A stretch of DNA of 64,000 nt from an uncultured Eubacteriales bacterium (GCA_900544765.1 UQWI01000002.1:124001-188000), one strand, 5' to 3'. Shown: positions 41,162-49,434, counted from the first letter of the stretch. Numbers and translations are program-made. The notes: generated by a model not told the origin, from the letters alone.

Positions 41162-42511
41162 TTATATTTCGTGGCCGCTTTCGCGCCAGAGTTCTGCGGA
41201 TTTGACGGCCCACTTTTCGGCCTTGTCGACGCACTTGGCGGTCAGCTCGTCGACGTCCTCGGGAGCCTCGACGTCCGTGCTCTTCGCGCCGGACTCGTGC
41301 ACCATGCCGGCCAGGGCGCCGGGGTTGTCCAGCAGCGGGCAGGGCCGCAGATGGTTGCAGTTGAAGGGCTGGTTTCTGTGGTAGGCCATGAAGAGCGGGG
41401 ACTTGTAGGCCTCGAGGAGCGTCTTTTCGCGGATGTTGCTGTCTGAGTAGTGGATGAAGGCGCAGGGTTCGATGTCGCCTGCGGCGTTGATGTGGCAGTA
41501 GCTCCTGCCGCCCGCGATGCAGCCGCCGACATACTCGCCGTCGTTCCAGAAGTCCATGGTGAAGAGCGGCTTCGTGTGGCGGAACTCGCGTATCTTGCGG
41601 TACATATACGCGCGCTGCTCGGCCGTGACCATCAGCTCCGGCACCGCGTTCTTGCCGATGGGCATATAGGTGAAGAACCACGCGAACTTTGCGCCCTTGG
41701 CTATCATGTCGTCGAAGTACTCGTCGCTGCCGATGACCTCATAGTTCCTGCTGGTGTAGCAGCAGCTTATGCCGAAGGGGAGCTTGTTGCGCTTGAGTAT
41801 CTCCATTGCGCGCACGACGGCGGCGTAGGTGCCGTGGCCGCGGCGGTCGTCGGTGGCCTCCTCGAAGCCCTCGACGCTGATGGCGGGGATGAAGTTCTTC
41901 ACGCGGAGCATTTCCTGCGCGAACTCCTCGTCTATGAGCGTGCCGTTGGTGAAGGCGGAGAACACGCAGTCGTTGTGCGCCTCGCAGAGACGGATGATGT
42001 CCTTCTTGCGCACCATGGGCTCGCCGCCGGTGAAGAGGAACATGTAGGTGCCCATCTCGTTGGCCTGATTGACAATGTCGTCCATTTCCTCGTATGTGAG
42101 GTTGAGCTTGTTGCCGTATTCGGCGGCCCAGCAGCCGGTGCAGTGGAGATTGCAGGCGCTGGTCGGGTCCATGAGTATGGCCCAGGGTACGCTGCAGCCG
42201 TGTTCCTGCCTCACCTTCTCCTGGCGGGCCATGCCGATAAGCGCGCTGTTCACGATGAAATTCTCAAATATTTTCAGGCGCACGCCTTCGTCTATGTCGT
42301 CCCAGAGGGACTTGATGAAGCGTGACCAGTTAGGGTCGTCCAGCACGGCCTTGACGCCGCCTATCTGGCTTGTGAGCACCCCGGAAGTGTCAAACTTCTG
42401 CGCCCAGTCTATGAGCTTGGGTATACACTCCTCGGGTGGCTGCTTCAGCATTTTGAGCGCCTGTTTGACGGCGAAGGCCTGCGCGCTCTCTGCAAATGTC
42501 TTGTTTGCCAT
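41162..42511 (-). CDS. Radical SAM/SPASM-domain protein of unknown substrate
   Basis: This 449-aa protein has about 105 residues of helical N-terminal extension, then the radical SAM core with CNLHCTGCW (CxxxCxxC), FLFTGGEP (GGE motif) and SAFTNGTLI. A C-terminal region contains further cysteines (GGCIAGGRSYCHINAAGDIEPCAFIHYSD, split here across strands; then NCNHLRPCPLLDN), as in SPASM auxiliary clusters. It therefore may bind extra [4Fe-4S] clusters. No candidate peptide substrate gene is adjacent, so peptide modification cannot be asserted. Confidence 0.85.
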   Translation of the reverse strand: MANKTFAESAQAFAVKQALKMLKQPPEECIPKLIDWAQKFDTSGVLTSQIGGVKAVLDDPNWSRFIKSLWDDIDEGVRLKIFENFIVNSALIGMARQEKVRQEHGCSVPWAILMDPTSACNLHCTGCWAAEYGNKLNLTYEEMDDIVNQANEMGTYMFLFTGGEPMVRKKDIIRLCEAHNDCVFSAFTNGTLIDEEFAQEMLRVKNFIPAISVEGFEEATDDRRGHGTYAAVVRAMEILKRNKLPFGISCCYTSRNYEVIGSDEYFDDMIAKGAKFAWFFTYMPIGKNAVPELMVTAEQRAYMYRKIREFRHTKPLFTMDFWNDGEYVGGCIAGGRSYCHINAAGDIEPCAFIHYSDSNIREKTLLEAYKSPLFMAYHRNQPFNCNHLRPCPLLDNPGALAGMVHESGAKSTDVEAPEDVDELTAKCVDKAEKWAVKSAELWRESGHEI

Positions 42512-42548
42512 AAATACCTGTCCTTTCCGTGGAGCTTTCCACGTTAAA

Positions 42549-42577
42549 ATCTTACGCTCGAGCCGGGCCGTTTACAA
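42549..42577 (-). promoter_or_regulatory. Possible promoter of the radical SAM gene
   Basis: On the minus strand TTGTAA (42572-42577), 17-bp spacer, TAAGAT (42549-42554). A 6-bp hairpin CGTGGA/TCCACG follows near 42530-42546. Confidence 0.5.
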
Positions 42578-42593
42578 CGGTCAAATGTAGCTC

Positions 42594-42637
42594 TTTGTTG
42601 CTATATTTCGCCTTTGCATGCGAAATATAGCAACAAA
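42594..42637. repeat. Perfect 18-bp inverted repeat
   Basis: The arms 42594-42611 and 42620-42637 are exact complements (TTTGTTGCTATATTTCGC and its reverse) around an 8-nt loop. It is AT-rich compared with its surroundings. It lies between the MATE stop and the radical SAM promoter, so it may be a terminator or an operator. Confidence 0.85.
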
Positions 42638-42663
42638 ATGTTCGACAGGCATTAATATTGTTT

Positions 42664-44010
42664 TTAGGAAATGTTAATTCTGTCGCGGCGAACGGCGCTC
42701 TTCAGCAGCACCATTGCAGCGCACATTGTGATGAGTTCGCTCACCGGCAGGGAGAGCAGGACGCCGGACAGGGCGCGCTCAGCGGGCAGCACGGCCGGCA
42801 GGAGCAGCAGGAGCGCCCCTGAGAGCACGATGCTGCGCAGTATCGACACGATGAGCGAGGCCCGTCCGCGCCTCACCGACTGCAGGTAGTAGGTCGCCGT
42901 GATGTTTATGCCCAGGAAGAGGAACATGGGGAAGTAGAGCCGCACGACCTGCGGCGCAGCGTCGAGGACTTCGGGGGTCGCGGCGACGAAGAGGGCCGTT
43001 ATCTGCCTGGGAAGCAGCTCGCCTATGAGCGTGAAGCACAGGCCCATAACCGCCGAGGTCAGAAGCCCGTAGCGCAGGAATGCGCGCACGCGCTCCGGCG
43101 CTTTTGCGCCGTGGTTGGCGGAGACCAGCGGCTGTATGGCCTGACCCACGCCGCAGAAGATGGCCTGGAACAGGCAGGAAATGGTGCTCACGACGCCGTA
43201 GACGGACAGGGCCTCGAGTGTGCCGTAGCGGTTTATCTGCGCGTTTATCAGCACGTTCAGCACGACGGTGCCGAGGTCGAGCACGCTCGAGCCGAAGCCC
43301 AGAGAGAGTATTTTGCCCAGCGCCTTGCCGAGCACATAGGGCTTCACGATGCGCAGGTGGCAGCGCTTGCTGAAGAAGTGGCTGGACATTATTACGCACT
43401 GCAGCGCCGTACCCGACACGGTGGCGATGGCCGCGCCGGACATGCCCATGTCCATGGGGAAGCACAGGAACCAGTCGCCGAACACGTTAAGCAGTCCGCC
43501 GGATATGACAGCGCCCATGGCGAGGCCGGGCGCTCCGTCGTTCCTGATGAATGCGCTGAGGAAGTTGGGCAGTATGAACAGGGGGAAGAAGCGGATTATC
43601 CAGATGGCGTAGTCCTTGACGTAGGGCAGGGTTTCGTCCGTCGCCCCGAAGAAGCGAAGTATGGGCTCGTTCCAGATGAACAGCGCCGCCCAGCATACAG
43701 CCGTCACGATTGCCGCCAGCAGCAGCGACGCGGTGAAGTAGGCGTCGCCCTGCTCCGTGCGCCCGCGCGCCTTCGCGTTCGTCATAAGGACGCTGCCTCC
43801 GATGCCGCAGAGGATGGCGAGGAAGGTCATCATGCCGAATATCGGGTTTATGGCCGCGATAGCGGCGCTGCCGAGCGGTCCCACGCTCTGGCCCACGGCG
43901 AGAGTGTCTACGAACGAGTATATGCTGACCACGAGCGCGCTGCCTACCGAGGCTGTGAGGTACCTACGGTAGAGCGGGCCTGGGCTGCCTGTGAGAAAGT
44001 CCATTTTCAT
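42664..44010 (-). CDS. MATE-family efflux transporter (MepA-like), second copy
   Basis: This 448-aa inner-membrane protein has about twelve hydrophobic segments. The opening SALVVSIYSFVDTLAVGQSVG is the helix-1 pattern of MepA-type MATE proteins, and INRYGTLEALSVYGVVS is in the second half. It is the same length as the first MATE protein but clearly diverged in sequence. The ATG at 44010 has GGAGGT 3 nt upstream. Its leader contains a motif collinear with that of the first MATE gene, followed by a terminator. Confidence 0.88.
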   Translation of the reverse strand: MKMDFLTGSPGPLYRRYLTASVGSALVVSIYSFVDTLAVGQSVGPLGSAAIAAINPIFGMMTFLAILCGIGGSVLMTNAKARGRTEQGDAYFTASLLLAAIVTAVCWAALFIWNEPILRFFGATDETLPYVKDYAIWIIRFFPLFILPNFLSAFIRNDGAPGLAMGAVISGGLLNVFGDWFLCFPMDMGMSGAAIATVSGTALQCVIMSSHFFSKRCHLRIVKPYVLGKALGKILSLGFGSSVLDLGTVVLNVLINAQINRYGTLEALSVYGVVSTISCLFQAIFCGVGQAIQPLVSANHGAKAPERVRAFLRYGLLTSAVMGLCFTLIGELLPRQITALFVAATPEVLDAAPQVVRLYFPMFLFLGINITATYYLQSVRRGRASLIVSILRSIVLSGALLLLLPAVLPAERALSGVLLSLPVSELITMCAAMVLLKSAVRRDRINIS

Positions 44011-44030
44011 CTACCTCCGGGAATTTATAT

Positions 44031-44062
44031 CACAAAACAAACGCCGGACAAGACCGCCGGCG
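44031..44062 (-). terminator. Leader terminator of the second MATE gene
   Basis: On the minus strand CGCCGG-N9-CCGGCG (44062-44042) is followed by TTTGTTTTG. It sits between the leader motif and the ribosome-binding site, as an expression platform would. Confidence 0.7.
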
Positions 44063-44176
44063 CGCCCGCTTTCAGCGGCAGAGCCCGCGCGGGCTGCTGC
44101 CTCCGGCAAACACGCATATGCGGCATCTTATCCGGCGCACAAACTTCGGTTTGTACATCCTCAGATGAACCTAGAG
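44063..44176 (-). ncRNA. Structured MATE leader, candidate guanidine-IV (mepA-type) riboswitch
   Basis: On the minus strand CATCTGAGGAT is followed by a hairpin (ACAAAC-CGAA-GTTTGT) and GGATAAGATGCCG (44167-44121). GC-rich stems and a terminator come next. The spacing between GAGGAT and GGATAAGATG is 23 nt, identical to the first MATE leader, while the stem bases differ. This is what covariation in a conserved RNA looks like. Class assignment is from context and memory. Confidence 0.6.
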
Positions 44177-44177
44177 G

Positions 44178-44206
44178 ATACTATCACATCATTCTTTTAA
44201 AGTCAA
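44178..44206 (-). promoter_or_regulatory. Promoter of the second MATE gene
   Basis: On the minus strand TTGACT (44201-44206), 17-bp spacer, TAGTAT (44178-44183). The -35 contains the TGA stop of the cobA-hemD gene. Confidence 0.82.
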
Positions 44207-45657
44207 GCCTCAGCGCTCAGCGCGTCGGCCACAGCCTCGGCGAGAGAGCGGGCGCTGGGCTCGGCGGCGATTGCGACGCGGTTGTCCAGTCCCGTGAGCG
44301 CCCTGGCGGTCGGGTTGCCGAGCGCCGCGAGCAGCGCGCCCTCCGGCAGGGGCGAGCAGCGTTCAAGGGCCGCGCGCGCCCCGGCGGCGCTGGTGAAGGT
44401 GAAGGCGTCCGCGCTCTCAAGCTCCTCGCGTGACGCGGCGTACTCGCCGGGCGCGGCGGTGTAGGCCCGTATATCGCGGACGGAGAACTTCTCGGATAGT
44501 GCCTCGGCGAAAGACTTTTCGCCCTTGTCGGAGCGGTAAATTGCGACGCTCCCGCCCTCGGGCAGCTCTTCAAGCAGCAGCCTGGCCAGGGCGGCGGTGG
44601 TCTGCTCGGCGGGGACGAAGTCCGCGCGCAGGGCACGCCTGCTCAGCGCGGCGGCAGTGGCCTTGCCCACGGCGGCGAGCTTCACCCCCGCCAGGGCGCG
44701 CACATCGCGGCCGGAGCGCTCGAGACGCTCAAAGTACAGCTCTACGCCCACGGAGCTGGTGAACACCAGACAGCCGCAGTCAACCGGCAGGTCGTCGGCC
44801 TCGGGCAGGGGGGATATCTCGAGCTCGCAGGCGGTGAAGCTCTCCGCGCCCAGAGCGCGCAGCTCGCGCGCGAGCTTGGCGTTCATACGGGGCGTGCCGG
44901 TCAGGCCGATGCGCTTGCCGGAGAGCGGCAGGCCGCCGCTTCCCAGGTCCAGCGCGGCGCACTTGCCTACGACAATGACGGCCGGGGCCTCGGCGGACTC
45001 CGCGCGCACGGCTATGTCCGCGAGAGTGCCTCGGATGCAGTAGTCGTGCTTTGAGGACCCGGCGGAGACCACGGCGCAGGGAGTCGCGGCGTCCATGCCG
45101 TGGCTCACCAGGTGTGCGGCAATCTGCGAGAGGCGGCCCAGGCCCATGAGTATCACGATGGTGCCGGGGGCCTTCGCCAGGCTGTCGAAGTACTCCGGCA
45201 GCTCGGTGTCGGAGTCACGGGTGTGCGCAGTGACTACGGTGAAGCCGCGGCTGAGCCCGCGGTGCGTCAGCGGGATACCGGCCAGCGCCGGGACGGCGTA
45301 GGCGCTGCTGACGCCGGGTATCTCCTCGCAGGGGATACCGGCCTCGGCCAGGGCGAGCATTTCCTCGCCGCCCCGTCCGAAGATGTACGGGTCGCCGCCC
45401 TTGAGACGCACAACGCGCTTGCCATCCCGGGCCAGACGGATGAGCTCGGCACAGATTTCATCCTGGCGGGCGGAGTGCTTGCCCGAGCGCTTGCCCATGT
45501 ATATGAGCTCGGCGTGCGAAGCGAGCGCGAGTATGTCCTGGTCTATCAGGTCGTCGTAGACGACGGCGTCGCACTCGGCCAGACGCTCTGAGCCCAGCAC
45601 GGTCAGCAGCCCGGCGGCGCAGCCCGCGCCGACAAGGCTCACAAGGCCCGTCATCAA
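44203..45657 (-). CDS. Uroporphyrinogen-III C-methyltransferase / uroporphyrinogen-III synthase fusion
   Basis: This 484-aa bifunctional protein has two parts. The N-terminal half (1-240) is a SUMT methyltransferase: VSLVGAGCAAGLLT, CDAVVYDDLI, VRLKGGDPYIFGRGGEE, GVSSAYAVPALAGIPLTHRG. The C-terminal half (about 250-484) is a HemD-type synthase with low conservation but the right context (LVFTSSVGVELYFERL, AVGKATAAAL). It makes and methylates uroporphyrinogen III toward precorrin-2, the branch to siroheme and B12. Its ATG overlaps the stop of the met8-like gene by 4 nt. CobA-HemD fusions are usual in clostridia. Confidence 0.92.
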   Translation of the reverse strand: MMTGLVSLVGAGCAAGLLTVLGSERLAECDAVVYDDLIDQDILALASHAELIYMGKRSGKHSARQDEICAELIRLARDGKRVVRLKGGDPYIFGRGGEEMLALAEAGIPCEEIPGVSSAYAVPALAGIPLTHRGLSRGFTVVTAHTRDSDTELPEYFDSLAKAPGTIVILMGLGRLSQIAAHLVSHGMDAATPCAVVSAGSSKHDYCIRGTLADIAVRAESAEAPAVIVVGKCAALDLGSGGLPLSGKRIGLTGTPRMNAKLARELRALGAESFTACELEISPLPEADDLPVDCGCLVFTSSVGVELYFERLERSGRDVRALAGVKLAAVGKATAAALSRRALRADFVPAEQTTAALARLLLEELPEGGSVAIYRSDKGEKSFAEALSEKFSVRDIRAYTAAPGEYAASREELESADAFTFTSAAGARAALERCSPLPEGALLAALGNPTARALTGLDNRVAIAAEPSARSLAEAVADALSAEA

Positions 45658-46274
45658 TCATCCCTCCCCAGCTCAGGGACTATGGACAGCACCGTGTCCT
45701 CATCCGGCTCGCCTCCCGCGTCTATGCAGGCGTTGAAGAGGAAGGCGAATATCCTCGCGCGGCGTCGCTGCTCGGGTACGGCGGCGATTATGCGCGGGCG
45801 TATCTCCGCCATGAAGTCGAGTATCTCCTCGAGGCCGTCGGGAAGGCTGTCCTCAAACTGCTGCCTGAAGTATGCGCTGGCCGTGGGGCTGGCCCCGCCT
45901 GTGCAGAAGCCCGCGCTGAGCCTGCCGCGCATGGCGAGGGAGGGGAAGATGAAGGAGCAGTTGTCCGGGTCGTCGACGCAGTTGAAGGGTATGTGCCTCT
46001 CTGCGCAGAGGGCGGCGGCGTGCTCGTTGAGCGCGCGGTCGTCGGTAGCGGCGATGACCATGTCGCGGCCCTCGACGTCGGCGTCGTCAAAGGGGCGGAA
46101 GAGCAGCTTCACGCCCTCAAGCGAGATAAACTGCGGCTGGAAGCGCGAGGAGACCGCCGTTATCACGGCGCCGTAGGGCAGAAGCTTTTCGCACTTGCGA
46201 AGGGCGACGCTGCCGCCGCCGATAATTAGAACGTTCTTGCCGGAAAGTTCAACAAACATGGGAAACAGGGCCAT
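45654..46274 (-). CDS. Precorrin-2 dehydrogenase / sirohydrochlorin ferrochelatase-like (Met8/CysG-N)
   Basis: This 206-aa protein begins LFPMFVELSGKNVLIIGGGSVALRKCEKLL, an NAD-binding Rossmann motif typical of CysG-N/Met8. VIAATDDRALNEHAA and PFNCVDDPDNCSFIFPS are also family landmarks. It oxidises precorrin-2 to sirohydrochlorin and may insert iron. With the overlapping cobA-hemD gene it supplies siroheme. It follows the ABC ATPase gene by 9 nt, placing siroheme synthesis in the metal-transporter operon. Confidence 0.9.
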   Translation of the reverse strand: MALFPMFVELSGKNVLIIGGGSVALRKCEKLLPYGAVITAVSSRFQPQFISLEGVKLLFRPFDDADVEGRDMVIAATDDRALNEHAAALCAERHIPFNCVDDPDNCSFIFPSLAMRGRLSAGFCTGGASPTASAYFRQQFEDSLPDGLEEILDFMAEIRPRIIAAVPEQRRRARIFAFLFNACIDAGGEPDEDTVLSIVPELGRDD

Positions 46275-46283
46275 AATTTCACC

Positions 46284-47039
46284 TCATGCGTAATAATATT
46301 GCCAGCCGTCGGGCGTCATCGTCCGACGTATTGCCACGCCCATGGCCTCGCCGAGGGCGCCGCTTTCATATACCTCCTCGCCGCTGCCGAAGCCGAGCAG
46401 CTCTCCTGAGCGCATGACCGCCACGGCGTCCGCGCGCTTGAGCGCGAGCGTCAGGTCGTGCAGCACGAGTACGACGGCGCGTCCCTCTTCGGCCAGGGAA
46501 CGGGCGGTGTCCATTACGGCCAGCTGGTGCGGTATGTCGAGGAAGGCGGTGGGCTCGTCCATCAGGACGCTGGTAGTCTCCTGCGCGAGCGCCATGGCCA
46601 GGTACGCGCGCTGGCGCTGCCCGCCGGAGAGCTCGGGCAGGCTCTTGTCGGCTATGGACAGAGCGTCGGCGCGCTCGAGCGCGCGCTCTGCCGCCTCGTA
46701 GTCTGTCTTGGCGTAGCGCCTCGGGTAGCTGAGATAGGGGAAGCGGCCGTGCAGGGCCATGCGCCGCACGGTGATGCTCGGCACGCCGTGGTCCTGCGGC
46801 ATATATGCCGCGCGCTGCGCTATCTCGCGCCGAGTGAGCGTGCTGAGCTCGTCGCCGTCTATATACACCTCGCCGCCTGTTGTCGGTATCATGCCGAGCG
46901 CCGCCTTGAGCAGCGTGCTCTTGCCGCAGCCGTTCGGGCCGCAGATGACCGTGACCTTGCCGGGGGCGAAGGTGAGGTCGATGCCGCGCAGTATCTCGGC
47001 GCCGTGATAACCCGCGCGCAGCCCTTTGAGTTCTATCAT
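46284..47039 (-). CDS. Iron/siderophore/corrinoid-type ABC transporter ATP-binding protein
   Basis: This 251-aa FecE/BtuD-like ATPase has Walker A GPNGCGKST, QDHGVPSITVRRMALHGRFP (typical of the FepC/FecE group), signature LSGGQRQR and a Walker B ending MDEPTAFLD. It overlaps the permease gene by 4 nt. The imported ligand (ferric chelate, heme or corrinoid) cannot be told from the ATPase. Confidence 0.92.
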   Translation of the reverse strand: MIELKGLRAGYHGAEILRGIDLTFAPGKVTVICGPNGCGKSTLLKAALGMIPTTGGEVYIDGDELSTLTRREIAQRAAYMPQDHGVPSITVRRMALHGRFPYLSYPRRYAKTDYEAAERALERADALSIADKSLPELSGGQRQRAYLAMALAQETTSVLMDEPTAFLDIPHQLAVMDTARSLAEEGRAVVLVLHDLTLALKRADAVAVMRSGELLGFGSGEEVYESGALGEAMGVAIRRTMTPDGWQYYYA

Positions 47040-48052
47040 GTGATGCGCCCCTTTCTCTGCCGCAGCAGCAGCCAGATGAAGAAGGGGCCGCCGATGAAGG
47101 CCAGGGTTATGCCTACAGGCAGCTCGTACGGGGCGAAGAGCAGCCGCGAGGCCAGGTCGCAGACGAGCAGCAGGGCCGCGCCGCCGAGCGCGCTCGCGGG
47201 CAGCAGATACCGCGCCTCGTCGCCGGTGAAGCGCCGGATTATGTGCGGCGCTATGAGCCCGATGAAGCCCAGCAGTCCGGCAAAGCTGACCGCAGCGCCC
47301 GCCAGGGCCGCGCTGATTGCCAGCAGGATAATTCGCGTCTTGCCGACGCGCATACCCAGGCTCTCCGCCGTCTCGCTGCCGAGCATGAGCACGTCCAGCT
47401 CATTCGTGAGAGAAAAGGCGGCGATGAGCGCCGAACCGGTCACAATGGCCGGGGCGGCGAGCCTTGAGAGCGTCAGGTTTTCCAGCGAGCCTATGCGGAA
47501 GTCGGAGTAGGCGTTGAGCGCGTCGGGCGCGAAGGTAACGACCGCGTCCACACCTGCGGAGAGCACGTTGGATATGGCCACGCCCGCGAGAACGAGCGTT
47601 ATCTTGGCCGCGCCGGTGCGCTCGGCTATGAACAGCACCAGCAGCGTCGCGGCCATCGCGCCTATGAACGCGGCGATGGGGACGAGCGCCTGGGAAGTGG
47701 GCGCGACGGCGCAGCAGATGGCCGCCGCGACGCCCGCGCCTGAGTTCACGCCTATGGTTCCGGGGGATGCGAGCGGGTTGGCCAGCACGCTCTGCGTGAG
47801 CGCGCCGCTCACGGCAAGGGCCGCCCCGGCCAGGATACATCCCGCCGTCCTGGGCAGGCGCGCATAGAGCACTATCCTCGCCTCGGCGCTGCCGTCGCTG
47901 CCTGAGAACAGGGCGGCGAGCACGTCCCATGGCGCGACGGACACGGGGCCGAGCGCCATGCTGAGCACGGCCGCGAGCAGGGTCACGGCGCCCAGCACGG
48001 CAAAGAGACGCCAGGGGCGATTACGGATAGAGGATGTCTGCGAGCTTTTCAT
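47036..48052 (-). CDS. FecCD-family ABC transporter permease
   Basis: This 338-aa membrane protein has the FecCD/BtuC pattern of about ten helices: LPRTAGCILAGAALAVSGALTQSVLANPLASPGTIGVNSGAG, and FIGLIAPHIIRRFTGDEARYLLPASAL toward the C-terminus. The ATG at 48052 lies 32 nt inside the binding-protein gene and has GGGAGG just upstream. That overlap is unusually long for this operon type. Confidence 0.93.
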   Translation of the reverse strand: MKSSQTSSIRNRPWRLFAVLGAVTLLAAVLSMALGPVSVAPWDVLAALFSGSDGSAEARIVLYARLPRTAGCILAGAALAVSGALTQSVLANPLASPGTIGVNSGAGVAAAICCAVAPTSQALVPIAAFIGAMAATLLVLFIAERTGAAKITLVLAGVAISNVLSAGVDAVVTFAPDALNAYSDFRIGSLENLTLSRLAAPAIVTGSALIAAFSLTNELDVLMLGSETAESLGMRVGKTRIILLAISAALAGAAVSFAGLLGFIGLIAPHIIRRFTGDEARYLLPASALGGAALLLVCDLASRLLFAPYELPVGITLAFIGGPFFIWLLLRQRKGRIT

Positions 48053-48989
48053 ATGCCTCCCCCCAACGCGCGTTGGGTTTGAGATTGTACAGTTCGTGCT
48101 CGAGCGTGTGGAAGCGCCCGTCCTGAACGGCCTTGAGCTGGCTCCAGGCCGGGTTGGTCAGCAGCGTGCTCTCCAGCGTGGCCATGGCGTCCGTGGGGTC
48201 GCTGCCCTGGAGCACGGCGAAGATGTAGTCCGGCTCTGCCTTGATTATGGCCTCGAGGCTCAAATCCTCAAGCAGGGCGGTGTCCGAGTCCGCCACGTTC
48301 ACGCAGCCGAGCCCGGCGAGCATCTCGCCGAGCACGTTGCCTTCGCTGCCCTTGACCTTGCAGCTCACGCCGGTGGCGCGTATGACAAGCACGGTCGGTG
48401 CGCTGCCGTCGGCGCGGGCCACGGCGGCGTCTATCTCTTTCTGGACGTTGAGGCCGTAAGTGGCGTAGTTTTCCCGGTTCCCGGTGAGCTGGGTGCAGAT
48501 GTCCAGCATGTTCAGATAGTCGTCAAAGCCCTGAATGTCAAAATACGCAACGGGTATACCGGCGGATTCGAGCACGTCCTCCAGCTCGAGGTTAGCGCCT
48601 GTGTTCACGCTTGCCAGTACGAAGTCCGGCTCGGCGGCGAGCAGAGTTTCGAGAGAGGGGGACTTTATCGCGCCGAGATTGGCGACTGTGTCGTCGAGGC
48701 CCAGATCGAAGCTCGTCCAGGCGTCATTTGCCGTGGCGACCAGGCTGTCCTTGCCTCCGGCGAGGCACCACACGTCGGCGAAGGAACCGATAAGGGCGGC
48801 GACGCGCTCGGGCTGCTTGGGAGCCGTGACAGTGCGCCCTAAATCGTCGGTGAAGGTCAGGAGGGAATCCGTGCTCTCCTCCGGAGAGGGAGACGGCGTG
48901 CCGCAGGCTGCAAGCAGCGACATTATTAATATAGTAGAGACGGCGAGCGAAAGCGCGCGCCGGACGCTTTTTCTGGTGAATACCGGCAT
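48021..48989 (-). CDS. ABC transporter substrate-binding lipoprotein (FepB/BtuF type)
   Basis: This 322-aa periplasmic-binding-fold protein has a lipoprotein signal ending LLAAC, then the class III fold opening LTFTDDLGRTVTAPKQPERVAAL typical of Fe-siderophore/B12 binding proteins. It is the first gene of an operon that also encodes the permease, ATPase and siroheme enzymes. The leader between promoter and start is only about 30 nt, too short for a cobalamin riboswitch, so B12 feedback by that route is excluded here. Confidence 0.9.
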   Translation of the reverse strand: MPVFTRKSVRRALSLAVSTILIMSLLAACGTPSPSPEESTDSLLTFTDDLGRTVTAPKQPERVAALIGSFADVWCLAGGKDSLVATANDAWTSFDLGLDDTVANLGAIKSPSLETLLAAEPDFVLASVNTGANLELEDVLESAGIPVAYFDIQGFDDYLNMLDICTQLTGNRENYATYGLNVQKEIDAAVARADGSAPTVLVIRATGVSCKVKGSEGNVLGEMLAGLGCVNVADSDTALLEDLSLEAIIKAEPDYIFAVLQGSDPTDAMATLESTLLTNPAWSQLKAVQDGRFHTLEHELYNLKPNARWGEAYEKLADILYP

Positions 48990-49026
48990 ATCTGCACCCC
49001 TTATGTCTGGTTATAGGTCATTGCCT

Positions 49027-49055
49027 ATTCTAACGCGTTTCAACCCATTAGGCAA
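49027..49055 (-). promoter_or_regulatory. Promoter of the ABC-siroheme operon
   Basis: On the minus strand TTGCCT (49050-49055), 17-bp spacer, TAGAAT (49027-49032). Confidence 0.78.
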
Positions 49056-49080
49056 GCACAGTTTCTGGCACCTCAGAGTG

Positions 49081-49118
49081 CAAAAAGCGCCCGAGGCGGC
49101 GTGAAGCCGCACTCGGGC
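49081..49118 (-). terminator. Terminator downstream of asnB and the minisatellite
   Basis: GCCCGAG-N-GCGGC with a matching arm ending CTCGGGC (49089-49118), followed on the minus strand by GCTTTTTG. The asnB transcript would end here, after passing the 99-bp repeats. Confidence 0.78.
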
Positions 49119-49155
49119 AGAGAAGAGAAAGAGAGTGGAAAGCAGGGTGTCCCTG

Positions 49156-49434
49156 CACCCACTGTCGCGCACGGGCGCGGGTGCAGAACCGAAGCACACG
49201 CCCGCGCCGGGGAGTGGATGCAGGTGCAGTGTGACCGGCTGTGGAATGCTTCCGCACCCACTGTCGCGCACGGGCGCGGGTGCAGAACCAAAGCACACGC
49301 CCGCGCCGGGGAGCAGGTGCAGGTGCAGTGTGACCGGCTGTGGAATGTTTCCGCACCCACTGTCGCGCACGGACGCAGGTGCAGAACCGAAGCACACGCC
49401 CGCGCCGGGGAGTGGATGCAGGTGGTGGGCGTTG
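49156..49434. repeat. 99-bp minisatellite, 2.8 copies
   Basis: Units start at 49156, 49255 and 49354, each opening CACCCACTGTCGCGCACGG. Units differ by only a few bases; the third diverges after about 80 bp. The period is a multiple of 3, so several frames on both strands stay open, but none has a start context or known similarity. I see no gene between 48990 and 49461. Confidence 0.93.

Noticed and set aside
48990..49026. Cobalamin riboswitch before the ABC-siroheme operon
   Set aside because: The promoter is about 38 bp from the start codon, leaving no room for an aptamer, and no B12-box is seen.
49156..49434. CRISPR array
   Set aside because: The units are directly abutting 99-bp repeats without unique spacers, and no cas genes are present.
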